Below, one piece after another: positions 34,015 through 42,777 of a DNA stretch of 64,000 nucleotides. Position 1 is the first letter of the stretch. Each line of letters opens with the position of its first letter. The stretch is from Acetobacteraceae bacterium (lineage in GTDB: Bacteria; Pseudomonadota; Alphaproteobacteria; Acetobacterales; Acetobacteraceae), in contig JAMXLO010000130.1 of assembly GCA_024280945.1 (NCBI GenBank), forward strand, positions 1 to 64,000. Direction: 5' to 3'. The position numbers and the translations under genes were made by a program. A model generated the notes under the pieces. That model was not told the DNA's origin and searched no databases. It worked only from the letters and a program-made list of their open reading frames with translations.

Positions 34015-35337
34015 ATGGAAGTACCGACCTATTCGCCGAGAGAGATCGTCTCCGAACTCGACCGCTTCATCGTCGGCCAGACCGACGCAAAGCGGGCCGT
34101 GGCGATCGCGCTGCGCAACCGCTGGCGGCGCCAGCACGTGCCCGAGGCGATGCGCGAGGAAATTGTCCCGAAGAACATCCTGATGATCGGGCCGACCGGC
34201 TGCGGCAAGACCGAGATTGCACGCCGGCTGGCCAAGCTCGCACAGGCGCCGTTCCTGAAAGTGGAAGCGACCAAGTTCACCGAGGTCGGCTATGTTGGCC
34301 GCGACGTCGAAAGCATTGCGCGCGACCTGGTCGAGGCCAGCATCAATATGCTGCGCGAGGCCTCGCGCAAGGAAGTCCAGGCCCAGGCACAACTGGCCGC
34401 CGAGGAGCGGCTGATCACCGCGCTGGTGGGCGAAGGCGCGGCGGCGGACACGCGCTCCAAATTCCGTCGCATGCTGCGGGGGGGAGAATTCGAGCAGAGG
34501 GAAATCGAGATCGAAGTGGCGCAGTCGGGCGGGACGCCGATCGGCCAGCTCGACATCCCGGGCATGCCACCCGGTCAGGTGATCAACCTGGGCGAGATGA
34601 TGAAGGGCATGTTCGGCGGCCGTCCGACGCAGAAACGCAAACTGACGGTGGAGGCGGCGCGGCGGCTGCTGGAGGAGGAAGAGGCCGACAAGCTGCTGGA
34701 CAATGACCGGCTGACCAAGGACGCGGTGTCGCACGCCGAGAACAACGGCATCGTGTTCATCGACGAGATCGACAAGGTGGCGGCGCGGACCATGGAGGGT
34801 GGCTTCCGCGGCGGCGATGTCTCGCGTGAGGGCGTGCAGCGTGACCTGCTGCCGTTGATCGAAGGCACCACCGTCAGTACCAAGTATGGGCAGATAAAGA
34901 CCGACCACGTGCTGTTCATCGCCTCGGGCGCGTTCCACCTGGCGAAGCCCGCCGATCTGCTGCCGGAGCTGCAAGGGCGGCTGCCGATCCGGGTGGAGCT
35001 GTCGCCGCTGTCGCGGGCCGACCTGCGGCGGATCCTGACCGAGCCGGAGCACTCGCTGCTGAAGCAGTCAATCGCTCTGATGGCGACCGAGCAGGTGACG
35101 CTGGCGTTCACCGACGATGCGATCGACGCGCTGGCGGAGCTGGCTGCCGACATCAACGAGCGGGTGGAGAATATCGGCGCCAGGCGATTGCAGACCGTGC
35201 TGGAGCGGCTCTTGGAGGAGATCAGCTTCACCGCCACCGATAAGGCGGGCGAGACGGTGACGATAGACGCCGCCTATGTAAATGAACGGGTGGCGCCGCT
35301 GGCGCAGAAGGGCGATCTGAGCCGGTTCATCCTGTAG
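34015..35337 (+). CDS. hslU: ATP-dependent protease ATPase subunit HslU
   Basis: AAA+ unfoldase of 440 residues that feeds substrates to HslV. Walker A is GPTGCGKT (59-66) and Walker B is [13 protein letters not shown] (about 243-255). The inserted I domain lies between them ([20 protein letters not shown]). Sensor and arginine-finger regions are in [20 protein letters not shown] and [20 protein letters not shown]. The C-terminal tail ends LSRFIL, which inserts into HslV to activate it. No gap to hslV. Confidence 0.97.
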   Translation: MEVPTYSPREIVSELDRFIVGQTDAKRAVAIALRNRWRRQHVPEAMREEIVPKNILMIGPTGCGKTEIARRLAKLAQAPFLKVEATKFTEVGYVGRDVESIARDLVEASINMLREASRKEVQAQAQLAAEERLITALVGEGAAADTRSKFRRMLRGGEFEQREIEIEVAQSGGTPIGQLDIPGMPPGQVINLGEMMKGMFGGRPTQKRKLTVEAARRLLEEEEADKLLDNDRLTKDAVSHAENNGIVFIDEIDKVAARTMEGGFRGGDVSREGVQRDLLPLIEGTTVSTKYGQIKTDHVLFIASGAFHLAKPADLLPELQGRLPIRVELSPLSRADLRRILTEPEHSLLKQSIALMATEQVTLAFTDDAIDALAELAADINERVENIGARRLQTVLERLLEEISFTATDKAGETVTIDAAYVNERVAPLAQKGDLSRFIL

Positions 35338-35344
35338 GCTCACT

Positions 35345-35373
35345 GCCCATCCCTGCTTTTTGCAGGGATGGGC
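35345..35373 (+). terminator. Perfect 12-bp hairpin after hslU
   Basis: GCCCATCCCTGC and GCAGGGATGGGC form a perfect 12-base stem around a TTTTT loop, starting eight bases after the hslU stop. The position fits a transcription terminator for hslVU, though the T-run is in the loop and not after the stem. Confidence 0.6.
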
Positions 35374-35588
35374 GGCCGCTTAGCAACTCTCAGGATCGCT
35401 TTGGCACCATCGCATCGCCATGCTTCCCGCTGAAACAACTCGGGGAGCACGGCCATGGCCACCAACACAATGACTTCGACAATCGAGGGCACGACTTCGG
35501 CAACTCGGTGACCATCGACCAATTCGACCCGGGCACCGCAGCCAAGCATCGGGGCATCCTTGGAAAAAGTTGATCTCCGGTCGTCGCG
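35374..35588 (+). other. Gap with a His/Asp-rich open frame lacking a start codon
   Basis: The gap between hslU and rnd has a plus-strand frame, open up to a TGA at 35571. It reads His/Asp/Asn-rich (QLGEHGHGHQHNDFDNRGHD, then SVTIDQFDPG). No ATG, GTG or TTG start was found in it downstream of hslU. It may be a gene remnant or chance. Nothing else is recognised here. Confidence 0.25.
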
Positions 35589-35603
35589 GTGTACAAGCGC
35601 GGC

Positions 35604-36788
35604 ATGCCTCGCCCACCCCGCCTCGCATTTCCGCCACCGACCCTGATCTCCACCACCGCCGCTCTCAAGGCCTTGTGCGAGCGGCTCGCGGCTGAAGAGT
35701 TCGTCACCGTCGATACAGAGTTCATGCGGGAGCGGACCTATTGGCCGGAGCTGTGCGTCGTGCAGCTCGCCGGTGAGCGTGAGGTCTCGGTGATCGATGC
35801 GCAAGGTCCGGATATCGATCTGGCGCCCCTCGGCCGACTGCTCGCCGATGAGCGCGTATTGAAAGTATTTCACGCCGCGCGGCAAGACATCGAGATCTTT
35901 GTGCTGCGTTTCGGTGATGTGCCACGCCCCCTGTTCGACACGCAGATCGCCGCCATGGTTGCCGGGTTTGGCGAGCAGGTCGGCTACGATGCGCTGGTCT
36001 CAGCTCTGGCGGGCGGTTCGATAGACAAGGCGCACCGCTTCAGTGACTGGTCGGCGCGGCCGCTCTCGGCATCACAGATCGCCTATGCCGCCGCTGATGT
36101 GACGTATCTGCGAATTGTATACACGAAGCTCTGTGCGCGCCTTAAGCGGGAAGGCAGGCTTGACTGGGTGGCGGAGGAAATGGCGGCGCTGGGCGATCCG
36201 GCGATGTACCGCCCGGATCCTGATGCGCTGTGGGAACGGCTGCGACCGCGCAGCAACAATCGACGTTTTCTCGGAACCGTGCGCGCACTGGCGGCGTGGC
36301 GGGAACGCGAAGCGCAGCGGGTGAACATTCCACGCCAGAGGCTGTTGCGCGACGAGACGCTTCTGGAGATAGCGGCAACAGCGCCCGGTTCACCCGACGC
36401 ATTGGCGCGGGCGCGTGGGATCAGCCGCGGCTTTGCCGAGGGCCGCACGGGCGCGTCGCTACTCGCCGCAATCGCAGAAGCGGAGCTGCTGCCGGACGAA
36501 GCTTTGCCTCCCGCGCCGCGCGCGAGAGAGGGTGCCCGTCCATCGCCTGCCCTGGTATCGTTGCTGAAGGTCCTGCTCGCCGCAAAATGCGAGGACCATC
36601 ACGTAGCGGCGCGATTGGTCGCCTCGTCGGAGGACATCGATCGACTGGCCAGCGAAGATGCGCCCGACATCGCCGCTCTGCACGGCTGGCGACGCGAGGT
36701 GTTCGGCGAGGACGCTCTGGCGCTGAAACGAGGGCAGGTAGCACTCGGAGTCGCGGGGCGCAAGGTAAGGCTGATTCCTGCCGACTGA
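35604..36788 (+). CDS. rnd: Ribonuclease D
   Basis: 3'-5' exoribonuclease for tRNA end maturation. The 394 residues carry the DEDDy metal sites: VTVDTEFMRE, VFHAARQDIEIF, LFDTQIAAMVAGFGEQVGYD and IAYAAADVTYLR. Then follow the HRDC-type helical regions (VRALAAWREREAQRVNIPRQ, LLRDETLLEIAATAP). The C-terminal region is complete. ATG at 35604 (MPRPPR) was chosen; an in-frame GTG at 35589 is possible. Neither has a strong ribosome site. Confidence 0.93.
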   Translation: MPRPPRLAFPPPTLISTTAALKALCERLAAEEFVTVDTEFMRERTYWPELCVVQLAGEREVSVIDAQGPDIDLAPLGRLLADERVLKVFHAARQDIEIFVLRFGDVPRPLFDTQIAAMVAGFGEQVGYDALVSALAGGSIDKAHRFSDWSARPLSASQIAYAAADVTYLRIVYTKLCARLKREGRLDWVAEEMAALGDPAMYRPDPDALWERLRPRSNNRRFLGTVRALAAWREREAQRVNIPRQRLLRDETLLEIAATAPGSPDALARARGISRGFAEGRTGASLLAAIAEAELLPDEALPPAPRAREGARPSPALVSLLKVLLAAKCEDHHVAARLVASSEDIDRLASEDAPDIAALHGWRREVFGEDALALKRGQVALGVAGRKVRLIPAD

Positions 36789-36856
36789 CTACTCTTTGCG
36801 TTGCGAGGAGCGAATGACGTGTTAGGGTCCGCCCCCGAATCGATCCGGGCTACCCC

Positions 36857-39034
36857 ATGAGCGATCCGACAAGGGCCCACGGAGCCACCCGCCAACTCGC
36901 GACGCACCTTGTCCTCATGGTCGTCGCGTTCCTCCCCATTATCGCCAACGGATTCATTGCGCTGACCGCGGTCGATCAGCTCCGCGTCGCCCATCGCGAA
37001 GTCGAGAACACGCTGGAGGTGGTTCAGGCCCTGCAGCAGCTCGACAGTTTGGTTGTTTCGAGCAGCCATGACGAACATGGTTACCGGGTATTCGCGGATC
37101 CGGCGCTACTCGCCGCATATCGGGCGAAGCAAGTTGCCATCGCAAATACGTTGCGATATACGCGCGACCTCATCGCGATCGGTGGCGGCAGTCGGACGTA
37201 CCTGGAGCAAATCAGCTCGTTGATCGAACAGGACGTAGCTGCCTTTGCGGCTCTGGAAGGACGAGCCGAGCCCCTCCCTCGGTCTGCGGGTCGGCCTGCT
37301 GACCTCAATGCCAGCGCGGCACGAGGCGACGAGATCATGGCCGCCATCAACGGTCTGCTGGCAGATCAGCAGCAGCTTCTCCGCCGGCGCCTCAAGGTTA
37401 TCGCCTCGCGTAATACCGTGACGTTGATCACCATTCTGCTCGGCACCGGCGGCGGCATTGCCATGGTCGGGATCATCTTTTACCTGATGCGGCGCGACCT
37501 TCGCAGCAGTCAGCAACTGGCGGAGATGAGTTCGGGCGCACTGCACGCGAGCGAGCAGCGATTCCGCCGCATCTTCGAGGAGAGTCCTCTCGGGAAGCTA
37601 CTTAGCGAACCCGACGGCCGCATCACGCAGGTCAACCCGGCCTTTTGCCGAATGCTTCGCCGTCATGCGGACGAGCTCGTCGGAAACAGCCTCGCCGCAT
37701 TGGCACATGTCGATGACAGGGAATTGCTGGAGGATGCCGTTCGGCGGGGTACGAAGCCCGACCAGCAAATAGAAATCCGCTTTGTCACTCGCACTGGCGG
37801 AGTCGCCTGGGCAGGTGTCCACCTGACACACTTAGGAGGTGCCTCAGGCGAACGGCCCGGATTGCTGTTGGGGCTCACCGAGGACATTACGCGCCAGAAG
37901 CGTGCAGAAGCCGAGCTACGGCAAGCACAGAAGATGGACGCGATCGGCCAGCTCACCGGCGGCATTGCACATGACTTCAACAATCTGCTTGGTGTCATCA
38001 TCGGCAACGTCGAGTTCCTGATGGAAGCGGCACATGACTCAGTGCAGACCGAGATGGCAAAGGAGATACTGGACAGTGCGCTCAGCGGCGCTGATCTCAC
38101 TCGCCGGCTGCTCGCTTTCGCCCGCCGTCAGCCTTTGCAGCCGCGACTGATCGATCTCAACGCGTATCTGCCGAACCACATCGCGATCGTGCGGCGACTG
38201 CTGGGCGAGTCCGTCACTATCTGCACCGACCTGACGCAGGACCTTTGGCACACCCGGGCCGATCCCTCCCAAATCGGTGACGCGCTGCTCAATCTTGCCA
38301 TCAACGCGCGCGATGCGATGCCAGACGGGGGCAACATCCTGATCCGGACAGCAAACGTGCGTCTGCACGCGGGTCAGGACGCGGCGGTGAAACCCGGCGA
38401 TTATGTCGCCCTGTCCGTTACAGATACCGGCATCGGCATGGCACCGGAGCTGCAGGAGCGTGTCGTGGAGCCGTTTTTCACCACGAAGGCGCCCGGGAGC
38501 GGCAGCGGCCTAGGCCTGAGCATGGTCTTCGGCTTTGCCAAGCAGTCCGGTGGCGACCTCGTCATCGAAAGTGACCCTGGTCGCGGTACCACCGTGCGGC
38601 TCTATTTGCCGCGAGCCTTGGGGCAGGAAATACCGACAGCCGACGAGAACGTTGCTGTGAGTCTGCCGCGTGGAACCGAGTCGATTCTGGTGGTCGATGA
38701 CAAGCCCGAGATGCGGGCGGTCGCGTGCCGTCATCTCATTTCTCTAGGGTACCGAGTGAGCGAGGCCGAGAGCGGACCGGCCGCCTTGAAGCTGCTTCGG
38801 CAGCGCGATGAATTTGATCTGCTGTTCACCGATATCGTCATGCCGGAGGGCATGACCGGTCATCAGTTGGCGAGCGCGGCCAAGCGCCTCCACCCTCGGC
38901 TGAAGGTGCTGTTCACGACAGGCTTTTCGCATTCCAATCCGCACAAGCAAGCACCCACGGATAACGGCACCATCCTCAAGCCATATCGGCGACAGCAATT
39001 GGCAACCGCCGTCCGTGCTGCACTGGAGGTGTGA
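36857..39034 (+). CDS. Hybrid sensor histidine kinase (CHASE3-PAS-HisKA-HATPase-REC)
   Basis: Membrane sensor of 725 residues. Two membrane helices (about 20-41 and 188-212) enclose a CHASE3-type periplasmic domain (VDQLRVAHREVENTLEVVQA, SSSHDEHGYRVFADPALLAA). A PAS domain covers about 230-345 (RFRRIFEESPLGKLLSEPDG). The phosphorylated histidine is H372 in GQLTGGIAHDFNNLLG. The ATPase domain has NLAINARDAMPDGG, DTGIGM and GSGLGLSMVFGFAKQSGGD. A C-terminal receiver has its acceptor at D659 (LLFTDIVMPEGMTG). No response-regulator gene is adjacent; the signal is unknown. Confidence 0.93.
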   Translation: MSDPTRAHGATRQLATHLVLMVVAFLPIIANGFIALTAVDQLRVAHREVENTLEVVQALQQLDSLVVSSSHDEHGYRVFADPALLAAYRAKQVAIANTLRYTRDLIAIGGGSRTYLEQISSLIEQDVAAFAALEGRAEPLPRSAGRPADLNASAARGDEIMAAINGLLADQQQLLRRRLKVIASRNTVTLITILLGTGGGIAMVGIIFYLMRRDLRSSQQLAEMSSGALHASEQRFRRIFEESPLGKLLSEPDGRITQVNPAFCRMLRRHADELVGNSLAALAHVDDRELLEDAVRRGTKPDQQIEIRFVTRTGGVAWAGVHLTHLGGASGERPGLLLGLTEDITRQKRAEAELRQAQKMDAIGQLTGGIAHDFNNLLGVIIGNVEFLMEAAHDSVQTEMAKEILDSALSGADLTRRLLAFARRQPLQPRLIDLNAYLPNHIAIVRRLLGESVTICTDLTQDLWHTRADPSQIGDALLNLAINARDAMPDGGNILIRTANVRLHAGQDAAVKPGDYVALSVTDTGIGMAPELQERVVEPFFTTKAPGSGSGLGLSMVFGFAKQSGGDLVIESDPGRGTTVRLYLPRALGQEIPTADENVAVSLPRGTESILVVDDKPEMRAVACRHLISLGYRVSEAESGPAALKLLRQRDEFDLLFTDIVMPEGMTGHQLASAAKRLHPRLKVLFTTGFSHSNPHKQAPTDNGTILKPYRRQQLATAVRAALEV

Positions 39035-39052
39035 GACGGCGCCGCTGTGACC

Positions 39053-40006
39053 TCAGAGCCGCAGCAGTCGGATCGCATTGCCACTGGCGATCTTCGCCTT
39101 GTCCTCTGCACAAAGCGGAATGCCGGGCAGCCAGTCTGTGCCTGGCTTGTTGAGCACGAAGGGATAGTCGACCGAGAACATGATGCGGTCCACGCCAAGC
39201 TCCTGCACGCAGCACAACAGGGCGGGATTGGAGAAGAAGCCACTCGTCGTGATGTAGAAATGTTCACAGAACGCATCGCGGAATGATTGTCCGCCGCCGC
39301 GGGAAAACCCTGCGTCGATGCGCCATAGCAGGAATGGCAGCCCCTCGCCGAGGTGACCGAGGATGATCTTTAGTTTCGGGTAAGCGTCAAACACGCCCGA
39401 CAGCACCATGCGGACGCCTTGGGTCGCGGTTTCCACCGTGAAGCCCCAGGCAGCGCGCAGGATCATCGGCCAGTCCTGCACATAGTCCTGGTAATAGGTT
39501 TCGATCACCGCCGGATGCGGCATGGTAGGATGCAGATAGAGCGGCACATCCAACGCCGCGGCGCGTTCGCAGATCGGCCAGAATCGTTTGTCATCGAAGA
39601 ATATGCCGTTGGTGGTGCCGTTGATCAGCGCGCCTTTGAAATCGAGTTGTGTCACCGCGCGCTCCAACTCGTCGGCTGCTGCCTTGGGATCAGGCGTCGG
39701 GATCGCTGCGAATGCGGCAAAGCGATCGGGATGCGCCCGGACGGTTTGCGCCAGTCGGTCGTTGGCAATGCGCGCGAGACGGACGGCCGTATCGGCGTCC
39801 ATCTTCTGCAGGCCGGGATTGGCATGCGACAGCACCTGCATGTCGATGCCTGCTTCGTCCATTTCCCTGATGCGGAGATTGGTGAGATCGTTCAGACGCT
39901 CGGCAACCGCAGGAAGCTGACGCTGGTCCTCCGGCGCATAGGCGCGCAGGACATCGGGATCCTGGTAGTGCTCTTCCATGGTGATGACGCGTGGCCTTGC
40001 TGCCAT
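39053..40006 (-). CDS. Amidohydrolase-2 family protein (ACMSD/decarboxylase-like)
   Basis: 317-residue TIM-barrel metal hydrolase or decarboxylase of the amidohydrolase 2 family, close to gamma-resorcylate-decarboxylase types. Features: ITMEEHYQDPDVL at the first metal site, IDMQVLSHANPGLQ, LDVPLYLHPTMPHPAVIETY (barrel His), KIILGHLGEGLPFLLWRID and DRIMFSVDYPFV with the metal-site Asp. The usual HxH metal pair at the start is replaced by an E-H (EEH) form, as in that decarboxylase group. Start at MAARPRVITMEE. It is 14 bases downstream of the phytanoyl-CoA dioxygenase-like gene. Substrate unknown. Confidence 0.86.
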   Translation of the reverse strand: MAARPRVITMEEHYQDPDVLRAYAPEDQRQLPAVAERLNDLTNLRIREMDEAGIDMQVLSHANPGLQKMDADTAVRLARIANDRLAQTVRAHPDRFAAFAAIPTPDPKAAADELERAVTQLDFKGALINGTTNGIFFDDKRFWPICERAAALDVPLYLHPTMPHPAVIETYYQDYVQDWPMILRAAWGFTVETATQGVRMVLSGVFDAYPKLKIILGHLGEGLPFLLWRIDAGFSRGGGQSFRDAFCEHFYITTSGFFSNPALLCCVQELGVDRIMFSVDYPFVLNKPGTDWLPGIPLCAEDKAKIASGNAIRLLRL

Positions 40007-40020
40007 GGCGATGGTCCTTC

Positions 40021-40872
40021 TTAAGCCGGAGCGAAGCTCTCGGCGTGACGCTGCACCTGCTGCTTATAATTGGCGCGGTAACGCTCGCTCACCGACTGAT
40101 GGACGGCGAGCGCTGCCGCATCGCGCTCGGCTGCTGGCGGATCGATCAGCTCGAAATGGCCGTAGGTGTCAACGCCGCGCACCAGCATCGCCTTCAGTCG
40201 AACGGAGCCGTTCACCCGAACGTGCGCCGGAATATAATTGAGCCCGATGCCGACACGGCGGTGCGCCGCGCGGTTCGGTGCGGATCGGTGCACGGCCAGT
40301 TCATGGTGCAGCGAAAATGAGCCGGCGGGCAGCGCCATCGCCACCGGATCGCTGTCGTCGAATGGCTCCATGATGGTCTGGCCGGCGCGGTTGATGCTGT
40401 TTGCCAGGCCGAGTGCGGCGTGCTGGTACAGCCGAGGCATACCGCGGAACGACAGTTGTTCCATACAACCGGCCTCCGCCGTGGCATCGGTCAGCGCAAC
40501 CCAGGCGCAGACCTGCTCCCGAGGCTCCAGGCCAAAATATGCGCCATCCTGATGCCAGGCGGCAAAGGTCGGGGCCTTTGGCTCTTTGATGAAGAACGTG
40601 CTGGTCCAGACCAGGATATTCGGGCCGATCACGTCTTCCACCGCATCGAGGATGCGGGGGTGGCGAACCAGGTCATTGAACCAGGGAGAATGCGCATAGG
40701 CGTGCGAGCGCCATTTCACATCGGCTTCGGCGACCGGGCCGCCGAGGTCGGACTCGAGGCGAGCGAGACCGCCCAGGCAGGTTGCGACTTCGCTGGGGCT
40801 GAGTGCGGGGATCGGGAACAGGAAACCGTTGTGGCGATAGTAGTCCACCTGCTGCTGAGTGAGTGCTTTCAT
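40021..40872 (-). CDS. Phytanoyl-CoA dioxygenase family protein
   Basis: Fe(II)/2-oxoglutarate-type dioxygenase of 283 residues. The iron facial triad is visible as H and D in AAWHQDGAYFGLE and the distal His in SLHHELAVHRSAPNRAAHRR, whose Arg would bind 2-oxoglutarate. The N-terminus MKALTQQQVDYYRHNGFLFP is typical, and the 20 in-frame codons before it are not. Transcribed together with the downstream amidohydrolase-type gene, suggesting a shared catabolic route. Confidence 0.88.
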   Translation of the reverse strand: MKALTQQQVDYYRHNGFLFPIPALSPSEVATCLGGLARLESDLGGPVAEADVKWRSHAYAHSPWFNDLVRHPRILDAVEDVIGPNILVWTSTFFIKEPKAPTFAAWHQDGAYFGLEPREQVCAWVALTDATAEAGCMEQLSFRGMPRLYQHAALGLANSINRAGQTIMEPFDDSDPVAMALPAGSFSLHHELAVHRSAPNRAAHRRVGIGLNYIPAHVRVNGSVRLKAMLVRGVDTYGHFELIDPPAAERDAAALAVHQSVSERYRANYKQQVQRHAESFAPA

Positions 40873-41021
40873 GAATGCCTCCGTCGGGCGACACGCGCCA
40901 TTGCAAAAAGAATACCTGCATCGGCAGCGCACGCCAGTCGCGCCGTCGCTGGTGACAGGGCGGTTGGACGACGGTGCCTGCGCGCCGTATCGTCACGACG
41001 ACCGATACGGAACCACTTCGC

Positions 41022-42095
41022 ATGTCTCTCCTGGAACCCGGTGGCATCGACTGCGACATCCACCCCGCCGTCCCCAACATCCGAGCGCTGCACCCATATT
41101 TGTCGGACCACTGGCGCGACGTCGTCATACAGCGCGGCGTGCATGAGCTTGAGTCGATCGCCTACCCGACGAATTCACCACTGACATCGCGGCCCGACTG
41201 GCGCCTGCCGAACGGCAAGCCCGGCTCCGACCTCGACGCATTGCGCGCCCACGCGCTGACGCCGTTCGGCACGTCGGTTGCCATCTGCAACTGCCTCTAT
41301 GGAGTACAGCTCTTGTTCTCGGAGGACATGGGTGCCGGCTTCGCCCGTGCCGTGAACGATTGGATCGCCGCGGAGTGGCTGGACAAGGAGCCGCGTCTGC
41401 GTGCGTCGATCGTGGTACCGATGCAGAATGCCGAGCTCGCGGTAGAAGAGATCGACCGCGTCGCACCCGACAAACGTTTCGTGCAAATACTGCTCCTGGT
41501 TATGCACGACCACCCGTTAGGCAAGCGTCATTACTGGCCGATTTATGCCGCCGCAGAGAGACATGGGCTGCCGGTCGGCATCCATGCCGGCTCGGCCTAT
41601 CGCCATCCCGTCACGCCACTTGGCTGGCCGACCTACTACACCGAGGATTATGCGGCGCAAGCCACCGCCTTCCAGGCGGCGCTGTCCTCGCTCGTGTGTG
41701 AGGGGGTGTTCACCAAGTTCCCTGACCTGAAGATCGTGCTGCTGGAGTCCGGCTTCACCTGGCTGCCGGCGCACCTATGGCGGCTGACAAAATTCTGGCG
41801 CGGGCTGCGCATGGAGGTGCCGTGGGTCGACCGCGCGCCGACAGACATCGTTCGCGAGCACGTACGTCTGACCGTCACGCCGTGCGATGGGCCGCCATCA
41901 CCGGAAATGTTGCAAAAGCTGATGGAGCACATGGGCTCGGACGAGATGCTGCTGTTCTCGACCGACTACCCGCATTGGCAATTTGACGGCGACGCGGTGC
42001 TGCCGGACGGTTTGTCGCGTGACCTGGTCAGGAAGATCATGATCGACAACCCGCGAGCGACGTATACCCGCCTGGTGTCTGAAGTCGTCGCATGA
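41022..42095 (+). CDS. Amidohydrolase-2 family protein
   Basis: 357-residue metal-dependent TIM-barrel protein. The first metal site is the Asp-x-His of GGIDCDIHPAVPNI. The barrel histidine is in LPVGIHAGSAYRHPVTPLGW. FTKFPDLKIVLLESGFTWLP and LLFSTDYPHWQFDGDAVLP complete the site. It is a clear paralogue of the protein encoded at 42.8 kb. It diverges from the dioxygenase-like gene and its stop overlaps the start of a Uma2 gene (ATGA). Substrate not predictable. Confidence 0.87.
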   Translation: MSLLEPGGIDCDIHPAVPNIRALHPYLSDHWRDVVIQRGVHELESIAYPTNSPLTSRPDWRLPNGKPGSDLDALRAHALTPFGTSVAICNCLYGVQLLFSEDMGAGFARAVNDWIAAEWLDKEPRLRASIVVPMQNAELAVEEIDRVAPDKRFVQILLLVMHDHPLGKRHYWPIYAAAERHGLPVGIHAGSAYRHPVTPLGWPTYYTEDYAAQATAFQAALSSLVCEGVFTKFPDLKIVLLESGFTWLPAHLWRLTKFWRGLRMEVPWVDRAPTDIVREHVRLTVTPCDGPPSPEMLQKLMEHMGSDEMLLFSTDYPHWQFDGDAVLPDGLSRDLVRKIMIDNPRATYTRLVSEVVA

Positions 42096-42661
42096 GCGCC
42101 GCCAACCAGCTCCCTGCCGGAATGACAGCGGCCGAGTTTCTGGATTGGAACCCGCAGGACAGCGATCGGTGGGAGTTGGTCGACGGCACCCCGCAGGCGA
42201 TGGCGCCGGCGTCCCCTCGTCATGGGGCGATCCAGAACGAGACGGGACGGCTGATCGCCAACCACCTCGCTGAAGCGCGACCGGCGTGCCGGGTCATCAC
42301 CGAGCCGGGCGTCCAGCCCAGGGTCCGCGCTAACCTCAACGTGCGCGTGCCCGACCTTGCGGTCACCTGTGCCGAATGGGATCCGGACGAACGTCTGCTG
42401 CACCAGCCTCTGCTCGTCGTCGAGATCCTGTCACCGTCGAACCGGGCAGACACGTGGGCGAACGTCTGGAGCTACGTCACTATTCCAAGCGTGCTGGAGA
42501 TTCTGGTGCTGCATACTGCGGACCTCCGTGCCGATCTGCTGCGCCGCCAAGGCGATGGCACCTGGCCGGACAATCCAGTGTCACTCGTCGCGGGGGACAC
42601 AGTGACGCTGCCGAGCATTGGCTTCACTGCGCCGCTCACCGCCTTTTATCGCACAGCATAG
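42092..42661 (+). CDS. Uma2 family protein (second copy)
   Basis: 189 residues of the Uma2/DUF820 nuclease-like fold: MTAAEFLDWNPQDSDRWELV with the early Glu, VRVPDLAVTCAEWDPDERLL (the PD step) and HQPLLVVEILSPSNRADTWA. It differs considerably from the copy at 32.8 kb, so it is not a recent duplicate. The ATG overlaps the amidohydrolase stop. The stop codon lies inside an 18-base tandem repeat. Role unknown. Confidence 0.87.
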   Translation: MSAANQLPAGMTAAEFLDWNPQDSDRWELVDGTPQAMAPASPRHGAIQNETGRLIANHLAEARPACRVITEPGVQPRVRANLNVRVPDLAVTCAEWDPDERLLHQPLLVVEILSPSNRADTWANVWSYVTIPSVLEILVLHTADLRADLLRRQGDGTWPDNPVSLVAGDTVTLPSIGFTAPLTAFYRTA

Positions 42662-42693
42662 TCGCGCCGCCTAAGATAGTCGCGCCGCCTAAC
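42658..42693 (+). repeat. 18-bp tandem duplication across a stop codon
   Basis: Two copies of ATAGTCGCGCCGCCTAA(G/C) lie head to tail, differing only in the last base. The first copy contains the TAG that ends the second Uma2 gene. Confidence 0.85.
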
Positions 42694-42777
42694 GCGGGGA
42701 CTTGTCACCTCACCTCACCGGCACGATCATACCGCCACTCCGCGACAATTCGTTCGCGCCCTCCGGGAGACCGCCGC

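Noticed and set aside
33334-35052. A 572-residue open frame on the minus strand
   Set aside because: It lies opposite hslV and hslU, which are unmistakable. Its His/Arg/Gln/Leu-rich composition is that of a GC-rich antisense shadow.
42376-42777. 134-codon extension in front of the third amidohydrolase gene
   Set aside because: It crosses the second Uma2 gene and the tandem repeat in another frame; homology with the paralogue begins only after the ATG at 42778.
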